DNA of 64,000 nt from an uncultured Lachnospiraceae bacterium (GTDB taxonomy: Bacteria > Bacillota > Clostridia > Lachnospirales > Lachnospiraceae), in NCBI GenBank assembly GCA_902798585.1, contig CADBXF010000008.1:39194-103193 (forward strand), given 5' to 3'. Within the stretch, counting starts at the first letter, position 1, and each line of letters starts with the position of its first letter. Of the stretch, positions 31,877 to 41,158 are shown piece by piece. Made by a program: the position numbers and the translations under genes. The notes below the pieces were generated by a model. That model saw nothing but the letters and a program-made list of their open reading frames with translations. It was not told the origin of the DNA and did no database searches.

Positions 31877-33226
31877 TCAGGTGGCGCTTCCGGTTTCGAG
31901 ATTCTGGAATTTTGTGAGCTCGCCGATCCATGCGAGCCGGATGGTTCCCGTGGAACCGTTTCTCTGCTTGCCGATAATCACCTCGGTGATGCCCGGCTCC
32001 TTGCATTTTTCCTTGGTATAATACTCGTCGCGATAGAGGAACATAACCACATCGGCATCCTGCTCGATTGCCCCGGATTCACGGAGATCGGAAAGCATCG
32101 GACGCTTGTCATCGCGGGATTCCAACTGACGCGACAGCTGCGACAATGCGATTACCGGACAGTCAAGCTCACGCGCGAGCGCCTTCAGGGAACGGCTGAT
32201 TTCGGACACCTCGTTCTGACGCGACTCGCTGCTGCGCCCTCCCTTGCTGGCCATCAACTGCAAATAGTCGATGACAACCAGCTGGATGCCGCGCTCAAGC
32301 TTGAGCTTCCGGCATTTGGAGCGAAGCTCCTGCACGCTGATTCCCGGCGTGTCATCGATATACAGCGCGGCCTCTCCGACGCGGCGCGAGGAAAGACCGA
32401 GGTCCTCCCAGTCCCTGTCCTCGAGGTTGCCGGTTCGAATCTTCTGAAGAGAAACGCCGGAGTCCAGCGCGAGAATACGGTTGCTCAGCTGGACCTTGCT
32501 CATCTCAAGGCTGAACACAGCCGTCGGAATGCGCTTCTTCACGGCGATATTTTCCACTAAGTTCAGGGCAAATGCGGTCTTGCCCATCGAGGGACGCGCT
32601 CCGACCAGAATCAGGTCGGACGGCTGAAGTCCCGCCGTCTTGTAATCGAGATCGACAAATCCGGTCGCGATACCGGTCACCATACCCTTGCTCTTCGCCG
32701 CCTGCTCAATGTTGTTGAGCGACTGCACGACAACCTCGCTGATGCTGGAAATCTGCGTCGACTGGCTCTCCTGAAAGAGCTGGAACAGCTGCGTCTCCGC
32801 CTTGGCGAACAGCTCCTCGGTCGGGTCGGCGCCGCGATAGCACTCACCCGTGAGCTCGTCGCTGGTGCGGATGAATTTGCGAAGGCGCGACTTGTCGCGA
32901 ACGATGTCCGCATAAAAACGGACATTGGCCGAAGTCGGAACGCCGAGCATCAGCTCCGCGATATGGTCCGCCGAGCACAGCTCCTCCGGGACCTGGCGGC
33001 CGCGCAGACGGTTCTGCACCGTAACCTCATCGGTCTCCACGCCCTTCTCGTTGAGCTCCTGAAGCGTCTCGAAATATACGCCGAGCGTCTTGTCATAGAA
33101 ATCTTCGGAGCGCAAAATGCCAGCCACCGTGTTGATTGCCTCCCGGTCGAGAAGCATCGAACCGATGACCGAACGCTCCGCCTCCGCATTGTGCGGCATC
33201 ACTCTCTTGATTTCTTCGTCTTCCAT
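31877..33226 (-). CDS. dnaB: Replicative DNA helicase DnaB
   Basis: A 449-residue hexameric helicase that unwinds DNA ahead of the replication fork. The N-terminal primase-interacting domain (PHNAEAERSVIGSMLLD) is followed by the RecA-type ATPase with Walker A GARPSMGKTAFA, Walker B LVVIDYLQLM, and motif blocks QLSRQLESRDDKRPMLSDLRESGAIEQDADVV (two arginine fingers and sensor). Normal length is about 440-460. The gene order gdpP-rplI-dnaB is the usual one in Firmicutes; 61 bases separate it from rplI. Confidence 0.96.
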   Translation of the reverse strand: MEDEEIKRVMPHNAEAERSVIGSMLLDREAINTVAGILRSEDFYDKTLGVYFETLQELNEKGVETDEVTVQNRLRGRQVPEELCSADHIAELMLGVPTSANVRFYADIVRDKSRLRKFIRTSDELTGECYRGADPTEELFAKAETQLFQLFQESQSTQISSISEVVVQSLNNIEQAAKSKGMVTGIATGFVDLDYKTAGLQPSDLILVGARPSMGKTAFALNLVENIAVKKRIPTAVFSLEMSKVQLSNRILALDSGVSLQKIRTGNLEDRDWEDLGLSSRRVGEAALYIDDTPGISVQELRSKCRKLKLERGIQLVVIDYLQLMASKGGRSSESRQNEVSEISRSLKALARELDCPVIALSQLSRQLESRDDKRPMLSDLRESGAIEQDADVVMFLYRDEYYTKEKCKEPGITEVIIGKQRNGSTGTIRLAWIGELTKFQNLETGSAT

Positions 33227-33287
33227 GATTCACCCCGAGACTATCGTACTTAACCTGCTCCCGCTTCGCAAAATGCGTCCCGAAAGC

Positions 33288-33737
33288 TTATTTTACGCCC
33301 TCCACGCGAACTTCGAGCTCCGCGTTGACCTGCGGATGAAGGCGAACCGTCGCGTGTACCACTCCCTCGCTCTTGATAGCGATGGGAAGGGTGATTTTCT
33401 TCTTGTCGATGTCCAAACCGAGCTGTTCCTTCACGGCCTCGCCGACTTCCTTCACAGAAACCGAGCCGAAGACGCGGCCGTTCTCGCCGACCTTGATCGG
33501 AACGCGAACGCTGTGCCCGTCAATCTTCGCCGCGAGCTCGCGCGCGGCATCGAGCACCTCCTGCTCGTGCTTCGCCTCCGCCGCCTTCTGCAGCTTCAGA
33601 TCGTTCAGGTTCTTCGGCGTCGCCTCAACGCCGAGCTTCTTCGGAAGAAGAAAATTCCTCGCGTAGCCGTCGCTTGCCTTCACAATCTGTCCGCGCTTAC
33701 CGAGCGCCTTGACATCCTGTAACAAAATAACATCCAT
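33288..33737 (-). CDS. rplI: 50S ribosomal protein L9
   Basis: A 149-residue large-subunit protein. It begins [20 protein letters not shown] and contains the L9 signature [17 protein letters not shown], then a long central helix and the C-terminal 23S rRNA-binding domain ([20 protein letters not shown]). Normal length is about 147-150. Co-transcribed with gdpP upstream (22 bases) and dnaB downstream. Confidence 0.97.
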   Translation of the reverse strand: MDVILLQDVKALGKRGQIVKASDGYARNFLLPKKLGVEATPKNLNDLKLQKAAEAKHEQEVLDAARELAAKIDGHSVRVPIKVGENGRVFGSVSVKEVGEAVKEQLGLDIDKKKITLPIAIKSEGVVHATVRLHPQVNAELEVRVEGVK

Positions 33738-33759
33738 GGTATCACCTCCGTTGCCCGCT

Positions 33760-35814
33760 CTATTTCAGTTCCCCGTTTTGGAGCATCATGAGCAGGATAT
33801 CCTTCACTTTTTGTTTCGCATCAGCGATAGACACACCGCCGAGCTGTGCGCCGGCCACCGACATATGGCCGCCGCCGCCGAGTTTCTCCATCACGAGCTG
33901 CACATTGAGCTCGTCGATGGATCTCGCGCTGATATACACAAGATCCTGGAATCTCGTGAATACAAACGACGCTTTCACGCCGTTGATTTCCATCAATTCA
34001 TTCGCAACCTGCGCCGCAAGGACATTCGGCGAATCCAGTCCCTCGCCGGAGCACTCGGCAAATGCGTAATCATCGAGGAACATCTCCATGCCCGCGATAG
34101 CCTTCGCCTTCTGCAGATACTCCTCCTTGTCGGAGCGGAACGCCTTGCGGATGCGGGTAACCTCCGCGCCGTTCCGCCGCAGATATGCTGCAGCCTCGAA
34201 GGTTCTCACACCGGTTTTCGTGAGGAAATTGTTCGTATCGATCATGATGCCGGCGTACATTGCCTCGGCCTCAATCGGGCGGAGTTTCAGGCCCTCGCCG
34301 ATATATTGCAAAATCTCGGCAACCAGCTCGCACGCAGAGGACGCATAGGGCTCCACATACGAGAGCGCCGCATCGTCGACGGAGTCCGTCGTACGGCGGT
34401 GATGGTCGAGCACAATCACCTGCTTGATGCGGTCGTACAGCTCCGGACACTCGGTGATGCTCGGGCGGTTGACATCCACAATCACCAGGAGGTCATCCTC
34501 CTGTGCCATCTCTCTCGCGCGGAATGCGCTGATAAACATCGTCGACTCGTACTCCGCATTTCCTAAGAAATTGCTCACGGTCGGGCGAATCGCCGTCGTC
34601 ACCTCATTGAGCACGATATATGCATTCTTATTGCAATGCTTGACAATCCGGTATACGCCGATGGCCGCCCCGATAGCGTCCACATCGGGGTTCGAATGTC
34701 CCATGATGAAGACATTTTCCTTGGACTCCACAAGCTCTCGAAGCGCGTGTGCCTTCACGCGGGCCTTAACGCGGGTATTTTTCTCGATGGATTCGCTCTT
34801 GCCGCCGAAGAAGGTAATCATCTCGCCGTCCTTAATCACGGCCTGGTCGCCGCCTCGTCCGAGGGCGAGATCCATCGCCGCGCGGGCGCTCTCATACCCG
34901 GCTTCGTATGTGCCGCCGTTGACGCCGAGGCCGACGCTTATGGTGACGCCGACTTCACTCGGACCGCCGATATTGACGGAGCGCACATCGTAGAGCAGGG
35001 AGAAGCGATCCTCCTGAATCCACGGGAGATAGCGGTTCTGGAAAATGAAGAAGTATTTGTCCTTCTCAAGCTTTCGGATAACCGCATCGATATTTTGCAT
35101 GTATTTGGTAATCTTTCGGTCGATGAGGGCGGTCAGAAGCGAGCGCTTGACCTCCTCGAAGCTCTCCAGCACCTCCTCGTAGTTGTCGATGTAGAGAAGG
35201 CCGAAAATCAACCGGTTGTCATAGTTTTCCTGACGTAATGTCGTCACCTCTGTCTCGTCGAAGAGGCAAACCGAGACCGTCTTCCGAAGGGGCGTCGAAG
35301 ACCTCTTCGACACAGGCTTCAGCTGACCCTCAAACTCGGGGGTGTCCTGCGAGCGGAGAACAATCCGGAAATTTCTTCCGCCGATGGTCGCGCGGTACAT
35401 GCGCTCCTCCGACTCATGCTTCGGCAGGGAGTACGCTTTGACATCCGGAATCAGGTCCCGGAAATTCGTGCGGGTGACAGTCTTTCCGCAGGCCGCCTCA
35501 AACGCCGTGTTGTGCCACAGAATCGTTCCCTCCGAATCCAGCACGCCGTAGGGGAGATCCATCTCGCGGAGCAGCTGGGAGGAGACATCACTGTAATCCA
35601 GGGAGAAGCTCACATAGTCGCGCAAAATGCTTCTCCTGCGGAGCAGATACATCACAAGCGTCGCAGCAAAGAAAACCAGTGTTGCGCCGAGGCTGATCCA
35701 TGCCGCCTTCTCGTTGATTGCGAAAAGCACGGCGTCGACAACCAGCCACCAACCGGTCAGCAACATCGGCCACATCATATATGAAATCAGCTTTCCCCTC
35801 GCCTTGTTCTTCAT
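33760..35814 (-). CDS. gdpP: Cyclic-di-AMP phosphodiesterase GdpP
   Basis: A 684-residue membrane-bound enzyme that hydrolyses c-di-AMP to pApA. Start ATG at 35814 after GAGAGGG. Two transmembrane helices (about residues 12-50) are followed by a PAS domain, a degenerate GGDEF domain ([14 protein letters not shown]; no GGDEF active loop) and the DHH/DHHA1 module: [32 protein letters not shown] and the late [12 protein letters not shown]. All metal-binding Asp/His motifs are present, so it should be active. It sits in the standard gdpP-rplI-dnaB cluster. Confidence 0.95.
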   Translation of the reverse strand: MKNKARGKLISYMMWPMLLTGWWLVVDAVLFAINEKAAWISLGATLVFFAATLVMYLLRRRSILRDYVSFSLDYSDVSSQLLREMDLPYGVLDSEGTILWHNTAFEAACGKTVTRTNFRDLIPDVKAYSLPKHESEERMYRATIGGRNFRIVLRSQDTPEFEGQLKPVSKRSSTPLRKTVSVCLFDETEVTTLRQENYDNRLIFGLLYIDNYEEVLESFEEVKRSLLTALIDRKITKYMQNIDAVIRKLEKDKYFFIFQNRYLPWIQEDRFSLLYDVRSVNIGGPSEVGVTISVGLGVNGGTYEAGYESARAAMDLALGRGGDQAVIKDGEMITFFGGKSESIEKNTRVKARVKAHALRELVESKENVFIMGHSNPDVDAIGAAIGVYRIVKHCNKNAYIVLNEVTTAIRPTVSNFLGNAEYESTMFISAFRAREMAQEDDLLVIVDVNRPSITECPELYDRIKQVIVLDHHRRTTDSVDDAALSYVEPYASSACELVAEILQYIGEGLKLRPIEAEAMYAGIMIDTNNFLTKTGVRTFEAAAYLRRNGAEVTRIRKAFRSDKEEYLQKAKAIAGMEMFLDDYAFAECSGEGLDSPNVLAAQVANELMEINGVKASFVFTRFQDLVYISARSIDELNVQLVMEKLGGGGHMSVAGAQLGGVSIADAKQKVKDILLMMLQNGELK

Positions 35815-35960
35815 GTCAACCCTCTCAGAATTCCGGTACGCGGGCCTTCCCCGCAATCATTTATCGCTTCGCCGACGAAACAGCGCATTCATAGTAACAT
35901 ATTAACACAACTCCCCGCCAATAGCAAACAAAAAGGGCGCAATGCACCGCAAAGAAAACA

Positions 35961-36003
35961 AAAAATCCGGGGAAGGTCTGCAAGCAAACCGTCTCCGGAT
36001 TCC
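35961..36003 (-). terminator. Terminator of the rpsF-ssb-rpsR operon
   Basis: Minus-strand hairpin with arms AATCCGGAGAC and the matching TCCCCGGATT, followed by TTTTTTG, about 55 bases below the rpsR stop. It separates the ribosomal operon from gdpP. Confidence 0.8.
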
Positions 36004-36057
36004 GTTCGTTTTGTTCTCTCTGCGTAAAGCAAAGCTCCCGGCTGTTCTGCCCCGGAA

Positions 36058-36330
36058 TTACTCTACGGTGTAAGGCATCAAAGCGATGTGGCGAGCTCTC
36101 TTGACCGAAGTCGTGAGAAGACGCTGATGCTTTGCGCAGGTACCGGTAATTCTTCTGGGAAGAATCTTGCCGCGCTCGGAGATGAATCTCGAGAGCACTT
36201 TCGTATCTCTGTAAAGGGTATAAGGATCGATCGTCTCAGTGCAGAATACGCAAACCTTCTTCTTTCTGCGGATGACTCTCTTTCTCGGAGCCTCGCTCCG
36301 CTCACCCTTCTCGGTTTTATTAAAAGCCAT
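36058..36330 (-). CDS. rpsR: 30S ribosomal protein S18
   Basis: A 90-residue small-subunit protein with the S18 core [20 protein letters not shown], the [21 protein letters not shown] block and C-terminal [20 protein letters not shown]. The N-terminal CxxC (CVFC) is of the zinc-capable type. Third gene of the usual rpsF-ssb-rpsR operon; S6 and S18 bind as a pair in the ribosome. Confidence 0.97.
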   Translation of the reverse strand: MAFNKTEKGERSEAPRKRVIRRKKKVCVFCTETIDPYTLYRDTKVLSRFISERGKILPRRITGTCAKHQRLLTTSVKRARHIALMPYTVE

Positions 36331-36389
36331 GGTTGTAACCTCCTGTTCGATTCGTCAGGCAACGGAAGATGCCTGTCGTGACAATACCA

Positions 36390-36812
36390 TCAAATAAACG
36401 GAAGATCCTCCTCGATTCCGTCGGCGATATCCACAAATCCGCTGCCCGCCTCTGCCGCATTGGGCTTCGGCTGCTGGGATGTGCTGCCTGCGGAAGCCGC
36501 GTTCTTGCTCTCCGCGAACTCCTGCTCATCCACGATGACCTGCCAGGAGTAAACCTTCTGACCGTCCTTGTTCGTGTAATTGTCGCTCTGAATCCGACCG
36601 GTAATCAGAATCTTCGTTCCCTGCCGGAAATACTTCTCCGCAAACTCAGCGCCCTTACCGAACACCGTGCAGTTGAAGAAGTCCGCATCCGGCTCTCCGT
36701 CTCTCTTAAATCTGCGATCCACGGCAATCGAATACCTGCAAATGGTCGTGTTGCCGCTGCTGCGCATCTCAGGGTCTCTCGTGAGACGACCCATCAGAAT
36801 AATCTTGTTCAT
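36390..36812 (-). CDS. ssb: Single-stranded DNA-binding protein
   Basis: A 140-residue OB-fold protein starting MNKIILMGRLTRDPEMRSSG. The DNA-binding core includes FNCTVFGKGAEFAEKYFRQG and GRIQSDNYTNKDGQKVYSWQ; the tail is disordered and ends in the acidic DIADGIEEDLPFI, whose terminal DLPF is the docking peptide for repair and replication partners. Located between rpsF and rpsR with short gaps (15 and 59 bases), as in other Firmicutes. Confidence 0.96.
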   Translation of the reverse strand: MNKIILMGRLTRDPEMRSSGNTTICRYSIAVDRRFKRDGEPDADFFNCTVFGKGAEFAEKYFRQGTKILITGRIQSDNYTNKDGQKVYSWQVIVDEQEFAESKNAASAGSTSQQPKPNAAEAGSGFVDIADGIEEDLPFI

Positions 36813-36827
36813 AGAAAGGATTCCTCC

Positions 36828-37118
36828 TTACTCCTCTTCGCGTTTTACGCAAAGATACCGAAGAACGTTGTCCATAATACGAACGCGATGCTCGATCTCG
36901 GCCGGAGCCGTGGTCTCTGCTTCGAATTGAATGAAGTAGTAGAAACCCTCGTTCATCTTCTGGATTTCGTACGCCAGACGCTTCTTGCCGCCGTCGACAA
37001 CTTCGGTGATAACGCCGCCGAATCTCTCAATGAGAGCCTTCGCCTTGCCGAGGACTTCTTCTCTGGCTTCGTCTTCGATTCTCGCATTCACAACTAACGC
37101 TAATTCATACTTCTTCAT
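36828..37118 (-). CDS. rpsF: 30S ribosomal protein S6
   Basis: A 96-residue protein from the ATG at 37118 (AAAAGGAGGTG upstream). Core motifs MKKYELALVVNA, GGVITEVVDGGKKRLAYEIQK and GFYYFIQFEAE, then RIMDNVLRYLCVKREEE, define S6. First gene of the rpsF-ssb-rpsR operon. Its leader holds a hairpin that could be the autoregulatory S6:S18-binding element. Confidence 0.97.
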   Translation of the reverse strand: MKKYELALVVNARIEDEAREEVLGKAKALIERFGGVITEVVDGGKKRLAYEIQKMNEGFYYFIQFEAETTAPAEIEHRVRIMDNVLRYLCVKREEE

Positions 37119-37148
37119 AGTTGCGTGCACCTCCTTTTGGTCTCTGGC

Positions 37149-37172
37149 CCTTGCCTTTCGACAAGAGCAAGG
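37149..37172 (-). promoter_or_regulatory. Leader hairpin upstream of rpsF
   Basis: CCTTGC/GCAAGG stem with a 12-base loop in the transcribed leader, ending about 15 bases before the ribosome site. Leaders of rpsF operons in many bacteria bind the S6:S18 dimer for feedback control; whether this hairpin fits the known consensus cannot be judged by eye. Confidence 0.35.
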
Positions 37173-37200
37173 AAAATTGTGTAACATATCACGGATTTGC

Positions 37201-37229
37201 ATTTTACCATAGCTTCCGTCAAAAAGCAA
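37201..37229 (-). promoter_or_regulatory. Promoter of the rpsF operon
   Basis: Minus-strand TTGCTT (37224-37229), 17 bases, extended -10 TGGTAAAAT with TAAAAT at 37201-37206. The leader is about 75 bases long. Confidence 0.7.
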
Positions 37230-37252
37230 GCGGAATTTTCCACAAATTCCGC
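37221..37252 (-). terminator. Terminator of the DUF951 gene
   Basis: Minus-strand hairpin GCGGAATTT-gtgga-AAATTCCGC followed by TTGCTTTTTG. The T-rich tail overlaps the -35 of the rpsF promoter. Confidence 0.7.
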
Positions 37253-37307
37253 CCGTTTCATTCTCTGTTTTCAAGCGTTTTCACGCATTTTCCGGGAAAG
37301 CGTTCCG

Positions 37308-37637
37308 TCATGTTGCCGAAGCCGTCTCTCCGTTTTCGTGCACTTTGCCGGAATTCCCCTCTTTCTCTTCGGAAAATGCCTCTGCGGGACCTCCGGGAGC
37401 CGCCTCCTCCGCGCCCGCGACAGGCTTCTTCACAAGCTCCGACGGTTTGATTGCCGCGCCGTCCCGGAACACAAGCTTGATGTTCTTCTCCGCCTGTTTC
37501 CGAGGAATCATGATGGTTCTTCCGCACCGTTTGCACAGCAGCCGGAAATCCATCCCGATGCGCTGCACTTCCCATTCGTTGCCGCCGCAGGGATGTCCCT
37601 TTTTCATTCGCAGTATATCGCCGAGATGTATGTCCAT
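37308..37637 (-). CDS. DUF951 protein with extended acidic tail
   Basis: A 109-residue protein. Residues 1-65 match DUF951: MDIHLGDILRMKKGHPCGGN, then CKRCGRTIMIPRKQAEKNIK. The Cys residues (HPCGG and CKRCG) could bind a metal. Family members are about 65 residues; here a Pro/Ala/Glu-rich tail adds about 45. DUF951 genes often lie close to rpsF in Firmicutes, as here. Function is not established. Confidence 0.88.
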   Translation of the reverse strand: MDIHLGDILRMKKGHPCGGNEWEVQRIGMDFRLLCKRCGRTIMIPRKQAEKNIKLVFRDGAAIKPSELVKKPVAGAEEAAPGGPAEAFSEEKEGNSGKVHENGETASAT

Positions 37638-37769
37638 GCCGTTCCTCCGTTTCTTCTCCCCGGAAGGCCGCCCTTCCGCGTTTCATCTTACCACATTTTC
37701 CGCGGATTGCGCAACCGTTTTCCCTCGTTCTTCCCACGGTCCTTTTCGGCGGCAAAACCCTCGCAAACA

Positions 37770-37798
37770 TTGACAAAACCGCACCGTTCGATTACAAT
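37770..37798 (+). promoter_or_regulatory. Promoter of plsC
   Basis: Consensus TTGACA (37770-37775), 17 bases, TACAAT (37793-37798), 50 bases before the start codon. Confidence 0.8.
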
Positions 37799-37848
37799 GA
37801 CAGAAGTCAGCCGGGCTGCGGCCCGAAGGAAAGAAAGAAGGTCGAATC

Positions 37849-38616
37849 ATGGTACGCACATTTTTCGTTCTGTTATATATCTGCATCGGCGTGCTGATCA
37901 CTCTGCCGATGTGCATATTTCTGCTGATTCTCCGGCTGTTTTCGAAGAAAGCCGCATCGAAGATCGGACAGCCGTTCGCCAACATTATGGCGTTCTGGCC
38001 GATTTTCCTGATCTCCGGCGGGCGGTTGAAGGTCGAGGGCCGGGAAAACATTCCGAAGAACACGCCCGTGCTCTTCGCAGGCAACCACCGCAGCATGTAC
38101 GATATTCTCGCGGGCTACATGGCGATTCCGTGGCTTCACAGCACCGCCTTCATCTCCAAATACGAGGTGCGCAATGTCCCTTTCTTAAGCTGGTGGATGC
38201 GCATTCTCGACTGCAAATTCCTGAACCGCAAGGACCCCAAGGAGGGGCTTAAGACCATCCAGTCCGCCATCGCGGACGTCAAGGAGGGCTTCTCCATGTT
38301 CATCATGCCCGAGGGCACCAGAAACCGCGGCGGCGGTGTGATGCCGTTCAAGGCCGGCAGCCTCAAGATTGCCGAGCGGACGGGCTGTCCTGTCGTGCCG
38401 GTCGCGATGATCGGAACCGACGACATTTTGGAGAAGCATTATCCGAAGATTCGCGGCTCCCGCGTCACCGTCATCATCGGCGAACCGATTCCGACCGACA
38501 ATCTGACGCGCGACGAGAAGGTGGAACTTCCGAATGTTGTTCGCGCGCAAATCGTAGCGATGCTCGAGGCGCACGGGTTCCCGTGTCAGGAGCCGGAAGA
38601 CACGGCTCATGCTTGA
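37849..38616 (+). CDS. plsC: 1-acyl-sn-glycerol-3-phosphate acyltransferase
   Basis: A 255-residue membrane-associated enzyme that acylates lysophosphatidate to phosphatidate in phospholipid synthesis. One transmembrane helix (residues 1-28) precedes the acyltransferase motifs: catalytic NHRSMYD (His-x4-Asp), FLNRKDP, substrate-binding MPEGTRNRGG and VPVAMIG. Normal length is about 240-260. GAAAGGAAAGAAAG precedes the ATG, and a consensus promoter lies upstream. Confidence 0.92.
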   Translation: MVRTFFVLLYICIGVLITLPMCIFLLILRLFSKKAASKIGQPFANIMAFWPIFLISGGRLKVEGRENIPKNTPVLFAGNHRSMYDILAGYMAIPWLHSTAFISKYEVRNVPFLSWWMRILDCKFLNRKDPKEGLKTIQSAIADVKEGFSMFIMPEGTRNRGGGVMPFKAGSLKIAERTGCPVVPVAMIGTDDILEKHYPKIRGSRVTVIIGEPIPTDNLTRDEKVELPNVVRAQIVAMLEAHGFPCQEPEDTAHA

Positions 38617-38708
38617 TTTCCGACCGCTTCCGTGTTACAATACCGGCGTGGGTTTTCGAATGATGAAGCATACCCTTATTCCATAATAAAAAGAAAGCAG
38701 GTATCCCG

Positions 38709-39188
38709 ATGACATTTCCCGTATCCGCACTGCCGATTCTGGCGTTGACATGGCTCTGGATTACGCTCGCCGTAGTCGCCGTTGTCATTATCATACTTTT
38801 CATTGTTCTGTCGATTGTCGGCCGCAAGCTTCAGGCGAAAAATGACGCCGCAATGGTCGAGATGAAGGCCGCTGCCCGTCCCGCTTCCATGCTGGTCATC
38901 GACAAGAAGCGCATGCCCTTAAAGGACGCCGGCTTCCCGCCGATTGTTCTCGAGCAGACGCCGAAGTACGCGCGCCGCGCGAAGGTTCCGGTAGTCAAGG
39001 CCAAGGTCGGTCCGCAGATTCTCTCCCTGATGTGCGACGAGAAGATTTTCGATCTGATTCCCGTCAAGAAAGAGTGCAAGGCAATGATCAGCGGCATCTA
39101 CATCATGGAAGTCCGCGGTCTCCGCGGCGTTTTGCAGAAGGACGAGCCGAAGAAAAAGGGTCTCTTCGCACGCTTCCGCCGCAAGTAA
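38709..39188 (+). CDS. Single-span membrane protein of unknown function
   Basis: A 159-residue protein with one long transmembrane helix (about residues 10-38: ITLAVVAVVIIILFIVLSIVG) and a basic cytoplasmic domain. Notable segments are RPASMLVIDKKRMPLKDAGF, PPIVLEQTPKYARRAKVPVV, LMCDEKIFDLIPVKKECKAM and a Lys/Arg-rich end. I recognise no family. A good ribosome site (AAAGAAAGCAGG) and a terminator define a single-gene unit, probably conserved in related genomes. Its position after plsC hints at an envelope role only weakly. Confidence 0.7.
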   Translation: MTFPVSALPILALTWLWITLAVVAVVIIILFIVLSIVGRKLQAKNDAAMVEMKAAARPASMLVIDKKRMPLKDAGFPPIVLEQTPKYARRAKVPVVKAKVGPQILSLMCDEKIFDLIPVKKECKAMISGIYIMEVRGLRGVLQKDEPKKKGLFARFRRK

Positions 39189-39259
39189 GAAGCACGAACG
39201 GATGTCCCGTTCGCATGAGCGTCTTTCATTTACTGCAGATTTTTTTGCAAAAGCAGATA

Positions 39260-39293
39260 ACGGCACCCGCCATACAGCGGATGCCGTTTTTTA
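39260..39293 (+). terminator. Terminator of the 159-residue membrane protein gene
   Basis: Hairpin AACGGCA(CCCGC)...(GCGGA)TGCCGTTTTTT with a full T run, about 70 bases after the stop. Confidence 0.8.
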
Positions 39294-39323
39294 ATCTTAT
39301 CTCGGTTTACATCACCGCGTGAA

Positions 39324-39665
39324 CTATCCGTTCGTCTTTTTCGCCGTCAGCGTTCCGTCCTCCATGATATATATCCTGTCGGCCCATTTTGCGATGCTTT
39401 CATCGTGTGTCACCATAACCACGGTTCGACCGCTCTCATTCAGCTTCTTGAGGCACTCCATTATAGTTATGCCTGTTTTTTTATCCAAGGCGCCGGTAGG
39501 TTCGTCGCACAGGATGATCTCGTTGCCCGAAATCATCGCTCGGGCAATCGCGCATCGCTGCGCCTCCCCGCCGGAGATTTTATTCACCTGCTTATCCTTC
39601 AGATGGTCGATTTTCAGCTGCTTCAGCACCTCCATCGTCGCAGCTTTCCTCTGCCTGCTTTTCAC
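39324..39665 (-). pseudogene. 5'-truncated ABC-transporter ATPase fragment (LolD/MacB type)
   Basis: 113 codons holding only the C-terminal half of an ABC ATPase: signature motif KISGGEAQRCAIARAMI, Walker B EIILCDEPTGALD and the H-loop in VVMVTHDESIAKWADRI. The family's Walker A (about 100 residues earlier) is absent, and the 88 bases upstream hold no continuing frame or ribosome site. No permease gene is adjacent. The fragment cannot bind ATP normally, so it is a remnant of a deletion or transfer event. Codon use is slightly more A/T-rich than its neighbours. Confidence 0.8.
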
Positions 39666-39734
39666 AGTCCGGCCTCTCCCGTGCCCTCCGAAATGTCTTT
39701 CTTACGACCGTTTTGCCTTTTTCCGAAGGCGAAC

Positions 39735-39764
39735 AAAAACGGCACTGTGTAACTCACAGTGCCG
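39735..39764 (-). terminator. Terminator overlapping the DUF1934 stop codon
   Basis: Minus-strand hairpin GGCACTGTGA-gtta-CACAGTGCC followed by GTTTTTG. The TGA stop of the gene lies inside the left arm, a compact arrangement. Confidence 0.8.
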
Positions 39765-40233
39765 TCGTATCTTCCTTTATCCCTTCACAATCCGGCGAAG
39801 GCAACATCGTTGTATTTTCTTCCGTGGGAAATGCCTCAATCAGAAGTTCATTTTCCGACACGACCGTTCCGTCGATGCGGATTTCGTAGCTCATGCGGAT
39901 GCGCACGCACGATTCCGTCTGTTCGACATCCACGGAGATTCCGTAGAAGTCCAGCCGCAGAATGCCGAAGGGCGTCGCGTAATCGCATTGGTTCAGCTCG
40001 CCCGGCTGAATCACCATCATCGTCTGAATTGCCCCGCGCTTCTGAACTTCCACGCGGTCGCCGTCAATCACGATGCGGTGCCGGGTAATCAACTCCGGCG
40101 TCTCGTCGTCGGCGCCGTCGTAGAAGATATACAGCGTCTCGCCGTGCCGGTGAAAGGTGCCGCGTGTCAGCGTCTCCGTGGTGTCCACGGTGTCCGTCTG
40201 GGCGGTGCCCGTTATCTTAAGTAAAATATCCAT
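39754..40233 (-). CDS. DUF1934 (YwiB-like) beta-barrel protein
   Basis: A 159-residue protein from the ATG at 40233 (ACAGGA upstream); a TTG two codons earlier is less likely. The sequence follows DUF1934: repeated beta strands such as TLYIFYDGADDETPELITRH, RVEVQKRGAIQTMMVIQPGE and PFGILRLDFYGISVDVEQTE. The fold is a small lipocalin-like barrel, and the function is not established. It follows murI on the same strand with a 68-base gap, so it may be co-transcribed with ddl-murI. Confidence 0.88.
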   Translation of the reverse strand: MDILLKITGTAQTDTVDTTETLTRGTFHRHGETLYIFYDGADDETPELITRHRIVIDGDRVEVQKRGAIQTMMVIQPGELNQCDYATPFGILRLDFYGISVDVEQTESCVRIRMSYEIRIDGTVVSENELLIEAFPTEENTTMLPSPDCEGIKEDTTAL

Positions 40234-40301
40234 CGTCAAATCCTGTCATTGTAATCCGTGCATCGAAAATGTCCGCGCCGACACTGTGTTCGTAAACGGT
40301 A

Positions 40302-41114
40302 CTAAGCGAACACCTTGACATTTACGGCGTCCGTCTCAATCATTTCGCACGGGAGAATCGAGTTGGCAAATGCTCGGAACTGCTCGGCTCCATCACTCAC
40401 GAAAAATTGGTGTTCCCGCTGCGTTCCGGAGTTCGCCAGCAAATCCTTCTCCGCAAGCAGCTCCCGAAGATCCCTGGCGGTCTCATACGCCGGGTTCACG
40501 AGCGTCACCCCGTCTCCGGCCACCTTGCTCACTACGCCGCGAAGCAACGGATAGTGCGTGCAGCCGAGCACGATGGTGTCCACCGATTTCGCAAGAAGAG
40601 GTGCGAGATAGCGCTTCGCCATCAATTCCGTCACCTCGTCGTCATGAAGCCCTTCCTCCACGAGAGGAACAAAAAGCGGGCAGGCTTTTCCGTACACCTC
40701 CACATCGGGGCGAAGCTCCCGAATGTAAGTGCCGTACAACCCGCTTCGCACGGTTCCCTCGGTGCCGATGACGCCGATTCGGCCGTTCTTCGTCACCTCC
40801 GCAGCTGCGCGCGCTCCCGGGCGAACCACGCCGATGATAGGCACATCCAGCTCGGCGGTAAGCGTCTCCAGAGCAAATGCGCTTGCCGTATTGCAGGCAA
40901 TCACGATTGCCTTCACCTTCTCCGAGAGGAGAAATCTCGCAATCTGCCGCGAGTATTTGATGACGGTCTCCTGCGATTTGTTTCCGTACGGAACTCTCGC
41001 CGTATCCCCGAAGTAGATAATTCTCTCGTCCGGCAGCTGGCTCATAATCTCCTTGACCACCGTCAGTCCGCCGACGCCGGAATCAAACACCCCGATCGGT
41101 AATTGTGAACTCAT
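40302..41114 (-). CDS. murI: Glutamate racemase
   Basis: A 270-residue cofactor-independent racemase that makes D-glutamate for peptidoglycan. The ATG at 41114 lies after GAAAGGACAG. Both catalytic cysteines are present: VIACNTASA and VLGCTHYPLL, with their conserved Asp/Ser partners IGVFDSGVGGLT. Length is normal (about 265-275). It follows ddl by 44 bases on the same strand, so D-Glu and D-Ala-D-Ala synthesis are encoded together. Confidence 0.96.
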   Translation of the reverse strand: MSSQLPIGVFDSGVGGLTVVKEIMSQLPDERIIYFGDTARVPYGNKSQETVIKYSRQIARFLLSEKVKAIVIACNTASAFALETLTAELDVPIIGVVRPGARAAAEVTKNGRIGVIGTEGTVRSGLYGTYIRELRPDVEVYGKACPLFVPLVEEGLHDDEVTELMAKRYLAPLLAKSVDTIVLGCTHYPLLRGVVSKVAGDGVTLVNPAYETARDLRELLAEKDLLANSGTQREHQFFVSDGAEQFRAFANSILPCEMIETDAVNVKVFA

Positions 41115-41158
41115 ACTTTTACTGTCCTTTCGCACTGCGTATCCCTGCCCGCGCTCCG

